From: JBBSBY01 sp038205805
GTDB lineage: Bacteria > Desulfobacterota > Desulfomonilia > Desulfomonilales > Desulfomonilaceae
NCBI GenBank assembly: GCA_038205805.1
Contig: JBBRBO010000068.1
Coordinates: forward strand, 1 to 20,217
Direction: 5' to 3'
Length of the DNA stretch: 20,217 nt
A program made the translations under genes and the position numbers. How positions within the stretch are numbered: the stretch's first letter is position 1; each line of letters starts with the position of its first letter. Shown here in pieces: positions 7,188 through 14,518 of the stretch. Under the pieces are notes generated by a model. It worked only from the letters and a program-made list of their open reading frames with translations, ran no database searches and was not told where the DNA came from.

Positions 7188-8050
7188 GGCCGGAAAGGCT
7201 GAGTCTCATCCTCTTACAGCGCTACAATGTGGAGCTATCCGGCCGCTCCGACGAGCGCGGTTACCGCCCGCGTCCTGTCGGCGCACGACTTACAACGATA
7301 GTCGTTAAACGGGCCTGAGACGCCCCTGCGCCCGATTTCAACTGGAGGGGACGCTCATCTTTCCTCCGGGCCTCGCCGTCGTGGTTCTACGTAGGCGCCC
7401 ATTCGTGGTGAATGGTTACCGTCGGCGTCTCGTCGGCTCACAGTTCCCTCATTGAGGTATGGACGAGCCCGACGGACGGCTGAGATTTTGGAATACACCA
7501 GTTTGATTAGGGCTTATTGTGATCGCGTAATTGGACCTACAAGGACGCCGGCCCCCACCGCATCGTGTACATTACTTCTTGAGGTAGCGCCGGCGCCTGA
7601 ACTCCCCATAACGCCGGCGACCATTGGGATGGCTGCCGTGTTACTGCGAACAAGCCTTTCTCCATGGTGTGGAGAAGGGTCCGGGGGCGCGGCTTCTCGG
7701 GCTATGCCTCTCGTAGGGAGGCTACGGTCATGTCATGAAGTTACCCTCTCTTGAATGTGCGCGCATGTGCGTTGATCCGTGGACTCGTTTGTTTTCGGTA
7801 ATAGTTCACCGGGCGAAGAACTCCCTTGAGCTTGCTGAGCCATTTCAAAACTATTTTGGCATTTTTCTGAAATAGAGGTTCCATCAGCCCTACTTTCTAT
7901 GGTATACTGTACTATTATCTTGTCAAGTCAAAAAAGTAAAATCCCTACTGGAGCGGCTTAGCGACGTTTTTGGCGCCCGTCGAAGGGGCTTCAAGCAGCG
8001 GAGTGACTCCTCGTAAACGGACAGCGGCCACAGCGTCCGATCAATCATCA
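7188..8050. other. Long intergenic region, no supported gene
   Basis: The ORFs here, including one of 100 codons at 7452-7754, show no recognisable family, no good ribosome site and odd composition. The first part is GC-rich and can fold: ACGACT/AGTCGT arms at 7285-7290 and 7300-7305, and GAGACGCC (7317-7324) with GGCGTCTC (7424-7431) about 100 nt apart. From about 7840 the sequence is AT-rich. A structured RNA or a decayed gene is possible; neither is shown. Confidence 0.4.
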
Positions 8051-8093
8051 TCCACAGATTACGCAGATGTACGCAGATAGGAAAAGATAAGCG
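8051..8093 (+). repeat. Dispersed TCCACAGATTACGCAGAT repeat, copy 1
   Basis: This is the first of four direct copies in non-coding DNA of this window (others at 8434, 15588 and 15744). The core is TCCACAGATTACGCAGAT, then a two-base variable spacer, ACGCAGATA and GAAAA. Copies 1 and 3 keep weaker similarity for about 40 bp more. It directly precedes the MITE copy at 8131. Confidence 0.8.
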
Positions 8094-8130
8094 GTCAATC
8101 GTCCATGGGATTACCCATCTCTCACATCTA

Positions 8131-8352
8131 ATACCAATGCGCAGCCAAAGAAGTAATATCGGGCAGAACCTTCTTGAAAGAAGGCTTCTCCCCAAACCCC
8201 TCTCCAAGAACTTTTAAAATGGCCGAAACCGGCTTTTATCAAGGAGAAAAGGCCGCTTTCGGCACATTAAACATTCTCAGGAAGACGTCGAAAAACCTAC
8301 CTTCCAAAAAATAGTCATCACCAATGTTACTCGTTGAAAAGCACATTGATAT
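8131..8352 (-). repeat. MITE-like element, copy C
   Basis: The element is 222 bp and nearly identical to the reverse complement of 1-222. The ends are ATACCAATGCGC and GCACATTGATAT, an imperfect terminal inverted repeat. It has a hairpin at 8222-8263 with arms beginning GCCGAAA and ending TTTCGGC, and a second one around 8164-8194. With copy A it forms an inverted pair bracketing the region from the NagZ-like gene to rsmG. Confidence 0.8.
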
Positions 8353-8433
8353 AAGGCCATCGCGACATCGGCGGATTCGGATCTCAAGGCATGACCGATC
8401 CATGATGCCGGGTACTCACTTGTTCATGTTTTT

Positions 8434-8482
8434 ATCCACAGATTACGCAGATGCACGCAGATAAGAAAATTACAAGGCGTTA
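8434..8482 (+). repeat. Dispersed TCCACAGATTACGCAGAT repeat, copy 2
   Basis: Same family as the copy at 8051. Here the repeat and its preceding bases create TTATCCACA at 8432-8440, an exact match to the consensus DnaA box. It continues through GATAAGAAAA to ACAAGGCGTTA, which copies 3 and 4 share. Confidence 0.8.
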
Positions 8483-8723
8483 CGTTGCGGCTCACATGAA
8501 AAAGCGATTCGAGCCGGTCCACTTTCAAAGATAGAGGAGGCGCCTTAATGATTCCGAATCCTTTACATTTCAGCCTGGAATTTGCAAGTGCCCCTCCAGG
8601 GTTCCTAAAAAGTAGCGGAACCATCGTCGGTTATGACCCAAAAATGTGATACTTCTTAAGTTCTACAGAGGTTTGGCCTAACAGGCTGGAATAACGGAGC
8701 CTATCAAAACTTCGGAAGCTTAC

Positions 8724-8751
8724 TTGCGAAATCCGGGCTTAAGACTAAAAT
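8724..8751 (+). promoter_or_regulatory. Candidate promoter of the RiPP cluster
   Basis: TTGCGA (8724-8729) and TAAAAT (8746-8751) are separated by 16 bp. This fits a sigma-70-type promoter about 90 bp before the first cluster gene, but the -35 box is only a partial match. Confidence 0.3.
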
Positions 8752-8842
8752 GAGAACTCAGATATAAAGTACAGCTCAAGGATGGGAAACGAAAACAGCT
8801 TTAGGATATTTATTATAACGAAAGGGAGAGCCTGACATTCTT

Positions 8843-9931
8843 TTGAACCTCTTACACGCTGTTCGTGAATTAGTAGTGACATTGGCTATGGAAAATGAGC
8901 CTGAGCCTGGACAATGCCGGGAGTGGACGGGGCTCCATGTGGAGATTGCGCGGGCACAGGGTGTCAGCTCTTGGCTTTCTCAGGCATTGGGGGCACATCC
9001 TGAAGTTAGGCTTCCTATAGCGACTTCCCGCGCGTTCGAAACGGATTACAAGCGATGCGTAATGGCTTCGATCTTCAGAGAGGCGTCATTAAATATTTTA
9101 TTGGATACATTTGAACGATCCCACGTTCCCGTAGCTCTCCTGAAGGGAACTTATTTGGCTGAAGCTGTCTATACTGATCCTGCGCTTCGTCCTATGTGTG
9201 ATGTGGACCTGTTGACGCACGAAGAGGATTTTGAACGTGCTTCGCATCTATTAGAATCGCTTGGGTATTGGGTTCCGTCACGAGCACGCTATGCGGACTC
9301 GGTTCTTCTCACGCCTGCTGTTATGTATATACACCGAAATCAGTCCCTGGTCGCGGTGGATCTTCATCGAGGCCTTCGGTCCATGGACCATTATTTCCTT
9401 CCGCCTTCAGTTGTTTGGAACGAAGCAGTTGCGACTACCCTACATGGATATCCCATGTTTTTTCTGACACCGGAACTGAATTTCATCCATTTCAGTGTAC
9501 ACACCCTGAATCATTCCGGTCGCCTCCGGGATTGGCTCGATTTGACACTGCTTTCGAGAGCCGTTCCATTGGACTGGGATCGCATTATGCGCTTAACACA
9601 TTCACTGAATGTCGTCCGGCCTGTGTTTTGGGTCTTACAGGAATTGAGCCGTAACTGGGGTCTATCAGTCCCAACCCATACTCTTACCGCATGCACATCG
9701 TACGTTCCATACTGGCTTGAAGACAAAGTCATACACAGCCGAGCCCGCTACTTTTGGCGGTTTTTTTCAAGACTGAGGCTTCTTGACGGTTGGCCGGCGA
9801 GGCTCCGTTATATGGGACTTAAACTATTTCCTTCGAAAGCTTATCGCAAAACGTTCAGCAGCGATACACGGTGGTCGTCTTACTTCCGAGCACGGCTACG
9901 ACATTTGGTTTATTTTCTGCGAGACGGCTGA
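8843..9931 (+). CDS. Nucleotidyltransferase family protein (NTP_transf_5-like) of the RiPP cluster
   Basis: The 362-residue protein belongs to the uncharacterised nucleotidyltransferase family found in peptide and polysaccharide clusters. The signature is LLKGTYLAEAVY at 99-110, then D112-P113 and LRPMCDVDLL at 115-124. D120 and D122 are the expected metal ligands and D173 in VDLH is a possible third. A similar gene (padeN) sits in the paeninodin lasso peptide cluster. It may transfer a nucleotide to the peptide or to a partner protein; the substrate is unknown. The start is uncertain: TTG at 8843 is the first usual codon, but GGGAGAG (8824-8830) is 12 nt away. In-frame ATT at 8837 would have ideal spacing, and ATG at 8888 has no ribosome site. 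Confidence 0.75.
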   Translation: MNLLHAVRELVVTLAMENEPEPGQCREWTGLHVEIARAQGVSSWLSQALGAHPEVRLPIATSRAFETDYKRCVMASIFREASLNILLDTFERSHVPVALLKGTYLAEAVYTDPALRPMCDVDLLTHEEDFERASHLLESLGYWVPSRARYADSVLLTPAVMYIHRNQSLVAVDLHRGLRSMDHYFLPPSVVWNEAVATTLHGYPMFFLTPELNFIHFSVHTLNHSGRLRDWLDLTLLSRAVPLDWDRIMRLTHSLNVVRPVFWVLQELSRNWGLSVPTHTLTACTSYVPYWLEDKVIHSRARYFWRFFSRLRLLDGWPARLRYMGLKLFPSKAYRKTFSSDTRWSSYFRARLRHLVYFLRDG

Positions 9932-10128
9932 ACATGCCAAAAGGTGTCTCGTTATTTACCTTGGCTCAAGATTTATGTTTCCTACGCTTAGGGTATGCTA
10001 TCATGAGTTGAAGACGCCGCTACCCAACACAACGAGAGGTGAGCAACCCGGGTCTTCATAGCTATGCGTGCTCCGCTAAGATCCCTTCAGTTGGTTTGCC
10101 ACTTTCATCCCAGAAAGGATTCACAAGA
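9932..10128 (+). other. Gap inside the RiPP cluster
   Basis: This 197-bp gap separates the nucleotidyltransferase from the pqqD-like gene. It is large enough for a second promoter, but no convincing -35/-10 pair stands out. No small peptide gene with a ribosome site was seen. Confidence 0.35.
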
Positions 10129-10428
10129 ATGGATGCGACAGATTATCTGAAGAAACACTTTATAAAAACGGAATCGATTGTGTCCAGAAAGGTGGGGAAT
10201 GAGTTTATTGTCGTCCCTATTAGCCGTACGGCTGGTGAAGTAGAAAGTATATACAGTCTGAATGAGGTTGCGGCCTTTATTTGGGAACTCCTTGATGGAA
10301 AGCGATCAGTTCAACAAATCAGGGATAAAATAATTGACGAATTTGAGGTATCGGTGGAGGCAGCCGAAAGAGACTTGGGGGATTTATTACAACAACTGCT
10401 GAGTATCGGGGCGTCGAAGGAGATGTGA
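10129..10428 (+). CDS. PqqD-family peptide chaperone (RiPP recognition element)
   Basis: The 99-residue protein has the PqqD winged-helix pattern. A beta-hairpin (about 18-42) precedes YSLNEVAAFIWELLDGKRS at 42-60, then helices rich in acidic residues ending ...LLQQLLSIGA. PqqD proteins bind the leader of a precursor peptide and deliver it to the radical SAM enzyme. ATG at 10129 is chosen because AAAGGA (10114-10119) precedes it by 9 nt; an in-frame GTG at 10039 lacks a ribosome site and would add 30 residues not typical of the family. Its stop codon is immediately followed by the GTG start of the radical SAM gene, so the two are surely co-translated. Its partner is most likely the peptide at 11529. 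Confidence 0.87.
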   Translation: MDATDYLKKHFIKTESIVSRKVGNEFIVVPISRTAGEVESIYSLNEVAAFIWELLDGKRSVQQIRDKIIDEFEVSVEAAERDLGDLLQQLLSIGASKEM

Positions 10429-11532
10429 GTGGAGTGTCCTCATATTGCAATTGAATCAGGGTCAGAATTCGTAAACCGCCTGTTGGAGTGCTCGAAACAA
10501 AGACTTGCGGTTTTTGGCAGCATCGAAGTAACCAGCCGATGTAATTTGCGTTGTGCTCACTGTTACATAAATAAAGCTGTCGATGATCCTCATACCTTAG
10601 CATCAGAGATGAGCCTTGGAACTCTAAAAAACGTTATTGACCAGATCGTGGACGAGGGTTGCCTGTGGCTCCTCATGACAGGCGGTGAACCCTTTGTTCG
10701 AGAAGATTTTTTGGACGCTTACGTTTATGCTAGAAAAAAGGGGCTGCTGGTAACAATTTTTACGAACGGTACTCTTCTGACTCCAAGACTCGCTGATCGT
10801 CTAGCTGAATTCGGTCCCTCATTGGTTGATATAACCCTCTACGGTTCTACACAACAAACCTTTGAGGCGGTGACGCTGGTCCCGGGATCTTACTCTCGCT
10901 GTATGAATGCTATTGAACTACTCATGGAAAGGAAAGTAAATCTTGAGTTAAAGACCATGGTCTTGACGCTGAACAGTCACGAGGTCTTGCCTATGAAGCG
11001 ATACGCCGAGCAACTCGGTATTGAGTTTCGCTTTGATGCCATTGTCAACGCCCGACTGGACGGCTCTTTGACTCCCTTAACATATAGGATCCCGGAAGAA
11101 AGTGCTGTGGCTCTTGATTTGGTTGATGAAAAAAGAGTCGAAAGTATACGCAAATTTTGCGATAGCTTGATCTTGCGATCATCTGTTCCAAACCGCCTTT
11201 TTCAATGCGGCGCCGGCAAAAACATGTTTCATATTGATTCCAGGGGACTATTGTCTCCGTGCATTATGTCGAGACAACCCTCCTGGGACTTGAATACATT
11301 CAGTTTTCGGCAAATCTGGCGTGAGTTGGCGCCCAAACTTTTTGAACAAACCAGGCAGAAACAGACCAAGTGCGTCGGTTGCGAATTACTTGCCCTTTGT
11401 GGTCAGTGTCCGGGGTGGGGTCTTTTGGAACATGGTGATCCTGAAACCCCTGTAGATTATCTTTGCAAGGTGGCCCATCTCAGAGCAAAACTGTTTATGC
11501 AATCAAAAGTTTCACCAGGAGTCAAAACATGA
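10429..11532 (+). CDS. Radical SAM/SPASM peptide-modifying enzyme
   Basis: This 367-residue enzyme carries a radical SAM core with CX3CX2C at C38, C42 and C45, and the TGGEP motif at 84-88. A C-terminal SPASM domain carries auxiliary iron-sulfur clusters: C260-X12-G-X4-C278, then C315, C318, C324 and C327, then C346. The third cysteine block is CX2CX5CX2C rather than the more usual CX2CX5CX3C. SPASM enzymes of this length modify ribosomal peptides, for example by making thioether or carbon-carbon crosslinks. GTG directly follows the TGA of the pqqD-like gene, with AAGGAG (10417-10422) 6 nt upstream. The gene ends in a 4-bp ATGA overlap with the precursor gene. The enzyme class is secure; the crosslink type is not readable from sequence. 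Confidence 0.92.
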   Translation: MECPHIAIESGSEFVNRLLECSKQRLAVFGSIEVTSRCNLRCAHCYINKAVDDPHTLASEMSLGTLKNVIDQIVDEGCLWLLMTGGEPFVREDFLDAYVYARKKGLLVTIFTNGTLLTPRLADRLAEFGPSLVDITLYGSTQQTFEAVTLVPGSYSRCMNAIELLMERKVNLELKTMVLTLNSHEVLPMKRYAEQLGIEFRFDAIVNARLDGSLTPLTYRIPEESAVALDLVDEKRVESIRKFCDSLILRSSVPNRLFQCGAGKNMFHIDSRGLLSPCIMSRQPSWDLNTFSFRQIWRELAPKLFEQTRQKQTKCVGCELLALCGQCPGWGLLEHGDPETPVDYLCKVAHLRAKLFMQSKVSPGVKT

Positions 11533-11711
11533 GCCAAAACATTGATAAACAGACCGGTAAACGGCCCTACAGCAAACCCAAAATTAAAGAAGTGCAATTC
11601 GTTAAAGAAGAGGTTGTTTTCGCAGGCTGTAAGACGACGAGGTTTGATACGTCGGGACCCTCAAATAAGTGGTGTATGCACCAACAATGTTCAACGACAA
11701 CGGGATCGTGA
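11529..11711 (+). CDS. RiPP precursor peptide
   Basis: This short gene encodes a 60-residue peptide. Residues 1-32 look like a leader: charged, with YSKPKIKEVQFVKEE at 14-28, a pattern (Pro-Tyr-x-Lys-Pro, then an acidic stretch before Gly-Cys) common in precursors handled by radical SAM/PqqD systems. Residues 33-60 look like the core: cysteines at 34, 49 and 54, many Thr and Ser, an aromatic W48, and a C-terminal Ser60. V30-F31-A32 before G33 satisfies the signal-peptidase rule, so cleavage after A32 would free a 28-residue core. AGGAG (11517-11521) lies 7 nt before the ATG, and the ATG overlaps the radical SAM stop codon. The peptide role is inferred from context and composition. Confidence 0.82.
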   Translation: MSQNIDKQTGKRPYSKPKIKEVQFVKEEVVFAGCKTTRFDTSGPSNKWCMHQQCSTTTGS

Positions 11712-11802
11712 TTGGACATCTCTAAGGGTAATCTTCGGAAACACAGGGCTTGCAGTTAACGTGCGTACGTTCCAGTAGAGCAGAAAAAACAGGAAATGCA
11801 CA

Positions 11803-12669
11803 ATGAGCCGGTTCAGGACAGTAGTCAACATAGCAGATACGGTGATAGCAGTGTATTCCGAATGCCCCAGCCGTTGGACTCCTTCCGAAGCCTCTTTGAA
11901 AGCTTTTCTCTCCTCAGAGGAGCCTCAGATCAGCGTGTTTGTAAGGGATTCCGGGCTGCCCCAACTCGATTGTTGCCGGGAAAGCAAGATTTTTGATTCC
12001 GGGACGCACTGGAGACTCCATAAGTCGTCACTGGGAACGGTGTTGGTTTTGGGACCCGCTTCTGAACCGCCCTCACGGATAGTGATCATCAACAGAAAGT
12101 TTCAAAAAATAGACGTGTTTATTGACCCCGGTACACCCTTACCGACAGCTCAAAATTTTTTGGTTGAATGGCCGATTGGGCAGGTTTTGATGGTGTGCCT
12201 CTTGGCGCAGGGAGGCGGTCTTATGGCCCATGCCTGCGGTATCGACCATCAGGGCAAGGGATACCTCTTTATGGGGAATTCTGGTCATGGTAAGTCCACA
12301 ATGGCTGAGCTATGGGGCGGGCACGGAATTATTCTGAATGATGATCGCATTGTGGTGCGCTATAAGAAAGGACGATTTTGGATATTCGGGACGCCCTGGC
12401 ATGGAGACTATTCTCAGGTGTCGCCGAGAGGTGTCCCTCTGGATAAAGTTTTTTTCCTACACCGCTCAAATCACGACAGCGTGATCCCTGTGGCTAGTTT
12501 TCCTGCCATTTCTATGATCCTGACCCGAAGCTTTCCTCCACTCTGGGATAAAAAGGCGATGTCGTTTACTCTTGATTTCGTCGCCCGCTTGGCTGATGCT
12601 GTCCCATGTTTCAACTTAGGCTTTGTCCCGGACGTCGGTGTCTTGAACTTCGTTCAATGCTTGAAATAA
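11803..12669 (+). CDS. HPr-kinase-like ATPase of the RiPP cluster
   Basis: This 288-residue protein has the HprK/PEP-carboxykinase-like fold signature. GLMAHACGI is around 139-147, the P-loop GNSGHGKST at 158-166, NDDRIVV at 179-185, and GTPWHGD at 196-202 followed by PLDKVFFLH. True HPr kinases phosphorylate a serine of the PTS protein HPr; this one lacks the normal HprK N-terminal domain and no HPr gene is near. Related kinases in paeninodin-type lasso clusters (PadeK, ThcoK) phosphorylate the C-terminal serine of the precursor peptide. The precursor encoded just upstream ends in Ser, so the same role is plausible. AGGAA precedes the ATG by about 8 nt. The 91-bp gap to the precursor gene has no obvious terminator. 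Confidence 0.82.
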   Translation: MSRFRTVVNIADTVIAVYSECPSRWTPSEASLKAFLSSEEPQISVFVRDSGLPQLDCCRESKIFDSGTHWRLHKSSLGTVLVLGPASEPPSRIVIINRKFQKIDVFIDPGTPLPTAQNFLVEWPIGQVLMVCLLAQGGGLMAHACGIDHQGKGYLFMGNSGHGKSTMAELWGGHGIILNDDRIVVRYKKGRFWIFGTPWHGDYSQVSPRGVPLDKVFFLHRSNHDSVIPVASFPAISMILTRSFPPLWDKKAMSFTLDFVARLADAVPCFNLGFVPDVGVLNFVQCLK

Positions 12670-13139
12670 TTCTCAATGGCGAACATTTCCAAGAGATTGC
12701 GTCCGAGATTCTCGGCAGGGGTGGTTCATTCCGTTTCAAAGGTCGGGGCTGGAGCATGTATCCGTTTATTCGGGATGGCGCCGTTATTACAGTGGAACCG
12801 GTGAAATCTTACCTCTTAAAAATCGGAGATGTAGTTTTATATCGAAGTCGAGGCAGAATAATGGTGCATCGCCTCATTGGGAAACAGACGTTTGATGGCC
12901 AAGGGAATTTATGGATACGTGGCGACGCATTTTCGGGTTCCGGGGAGAGACTGTTATCAGCGTCGGTGATAGGACGAATTCTTAAGGTCGAGCAAGGAGG
13001 AAGGGTTATGCGCCCTCACTCCGTTTTTTGGCGGTGGGCCGGAATTGTTTGGATCAGACTTACTCCCCTCGGCCAACGGCTTATATGTGCAGCTTCAAAA
13101 ATTTGTCTCACCATTGGTAGTGGGGGTGAGCAAAAATAA
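12657..13139 (+). CDS. Signal-peptidase-like (S24/S26) protease of the RiPP cluster
   Basis: The 160-residue protein matches the signal peptidase I/S24-S26 fold. The catalytic-serine box is GWSMYPFIRDG (S33), then KIGDVVLYR, IMVHRLIG and WIRGDAF. The position of the bacterial catalytic lysine is taken by H71, with D90 in RGD, a Ser/His arrangement like archaeal and ER-type (Sec11) signal peptidases. There is no N-terminal membrane helix; a moderately hydrophobic C-terminal stretch is present. In this setting it is the best candidate for leader removal from the precursor at 11529. ATG at 12657 overlaps the kinase gene by 13 bp and gives a family-like N-terminus; an in-frame ATG at 12606 would add 17 residues read from inside the kinase gene. 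Confidence 0.78.
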   Translation: MLEIILNGEHFQEIASEILGRGGSFRFKGRGWSMYPFIRDGAVITVEPVKSYLLKIGDVVLYRSRGRIMVHRLIGKQTFDGQGNLWIRGDAFSGSGERLLSASVIGRILKVEQGGRVMRPHSVFWRWAGIVWIRLTPLGQRLICAASKICLTIGSGGEQK

Positions 13140-13504
13140 GGTCTTCACAGGCGTTACGAAATAGAACTATGCCGGTATATGACCATTTCCGTAATCGTTC
13201 ACCACGACAGCTAAATTAAAGAGGGTCCTGGGAGTCCACTGCGGTAAGCAATGATTGATTCGAGCAGGAAGAGGAAAGGATTCCTCCCCTGAAGGACGCA
13301 GGATCTTTCGGTGTCAACTGTTTGAATGGTATGAAGCCGTAAATATTAACGCCCTGTAGCATTGTTGAACGTTTTATCACATTGTATGAGCTTCATAAGA
13401 TAAGCCTACGTGAAACCTTTTTTCACATCCTTTGAATCCAAATACCACCAAGTCATCCGTGAATTGACAGACTTGATGTGTGAAACACGATAGATTTCTC
13501 TTTC
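13140..13504. other. Convergent intergenic region after the RiPP cluster
   Basis: In these 365 bp no gene was found. A short hairpin, GAGGAA/TTCCTC, at 13271-13286 lacks a T-run and is a poor terminator candidate. A parS half-like ACGTGAAAC is at 13409-13417 without its partner half. Confidence 0.45.
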
Positions 13505-14518
13505 CTATTTGGGTCTCTTCTCCGGAGACAGGCTTCCATGACCTCCCTCAAGATGCACCTTGAACCACATTTCTTCGAAACGGGGACAGCCTCTCTCATC
13601 GTTCCTAATTTTGAATCCTTCAATTGTGAGTGTACCGTGCCCGAACCTGCCGACAGCCGCTATATCGTCTGGAGTCACGGCCCTTGTTGCCTGTGGACCG
13701 GCGATGGTGAGGCCAACTTCCGGAGAGAAAACGAATTTTCTGTTTTGCGGTGGTCCAGTCTCGTCATCGTAGGGGTGGTGACAAAAAGCAGGGAATTTTA
13801 CCAGATGCCAGGCGTCGATCTCACGAGGATTGGGTACAAAGTGGAGAGGCGGTGTCAATCCAGCAAGGTTTTCGTCTCTGCTGTCTTGCTTGACGACAAT
13901 TTCCCAACCCGATGGAGTGGGTTCCAGGAGGAATTCCAAACCCGGGCCAAAAGGCTTACTGAACCTCTCTCCAGCTTGCACAGTTCCACTGAATTCCGCT
14001 TGGAAGGCTGGAAATCGCATGAGTTGGCGCAAGCCGGAAATGGAAAGGCGCCTCATTTCTCCTTGGATGCCATCGACGGAGCCTAAGACCTCATCACCCT
14101 CCACCCGCAGCCAGTACTCGCCACAATGTGACAAGGCGAAATCTTTCCCTGCTTTGGAGCCGGGACCATTGATGGCCAATATCCACTCACTGCCCACAGG
14201 AAAGCCCTCAACTCCCGGCCTGCACTGCATCCCATCACCCATCTGGATACGCATCCCCGAATCCAAGAGCCCTCCGGCAAGAGTTTCCAAAACCAGCACA
14301 TCCATTGACGGATGCTCCCCCACATGATGGCGCAACACCCTGCCATGAACCACGAGCGGCGCTTCTCGAAACACAGAAAGAAAAGGACCACGCCACGAGC
14401 AGCTACATGCAAAGGTATTGTCCACCGGCAACGTCAACCACAGGCCCAGTAGCCCAAGGAACAAAGAGACCAGCCTAGGGCCGACCAAAACCTGAGAGAT
14501 AGACATAGGGTAAGGCAT
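13505..14518 (-). CDS. Secreted protein with NTR/TIMP-like N-terminus, function unknown
   Basis: This 337-residue protein begins with a hydrophobic signal sequence (about 9-36) and then ACSCSWRGPFLSVFREAPLVVHGRV. The CSC pair (C38, C40) after the signal, followed by F-x-x-A-x-x-V-x-x-G-x-V, is the pattern of bacterial netrin/TIMP-like (NTR, OB-fold) secreted proteins. Further cysteines in MQC, SHC, FC and GC contexts suggest disulfide bonds in the periplasm or outside the cell. No catalytic motif was recognised. The ATG at 14518 has GGGAG 6 nt upstream. The gene overlaps the end of the preceding secreted-protein gene by 44 bp, so both are probably translated together. The NTR call is by eye and tentative. 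Confidence 0.65.
   Translation of the reverse strand: MPYPMSISQVLVGPRLVSLFLGLLGLWLTLPVDNTFACSCSWRGPFLSVFREAPLVVHGRVLRHHVGEHPSMDVLVLETLAGGLLDSGMRIQMGDGMQCRPGVEGFPVGSEWILAINGPGSKAGKDFALSHCGEYWLRVEGDEVLGSVDGIQGEMRRLSISGLRQLMRFPAFQAEFSGTVQAGERFSKPFGPGLEFLLEPTPSGWEIVVKQDSRDENLAGLTPPLHFVPNPREIDAWHLVKFPAFCHHPYDDETGPPQNRKFVFSPEVGLTIAGPQATRAVTPDDIAAVGRFGHGTLTIEGFKIRNDERGCPRFEEMWFKVHLEGGHGSLSPEKRPK

Larger units (their letters stand above)
8353..8836. other. Intergenic upstream of the RiPP cluster
   Basis: No gene was found in these 480 bp. They contain dispersed repeat copy 2 at 8434-8482 and a candidate promoter at 8724-8751. Composition becomes AT-rich close to the cluster. Confidence 0.5.

Noticed and set aside
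7452..7754. 100-codon plus-strand ORF
   Set aside because: No family, no ribosome site, and Pro/Ala/Arg content expected from chance reading of GC-rich DNA.
13409..13417. ACGTGAAAC as a second parS site
   Set aside because: Only 9 of 16 positions match and the other arm is absent.
13538..14086. 182-codon plus-strand ORF
   Set aside because: Antisense to the NTR-like secreted-protein gene, which has a signal peptide and a ribosome site.
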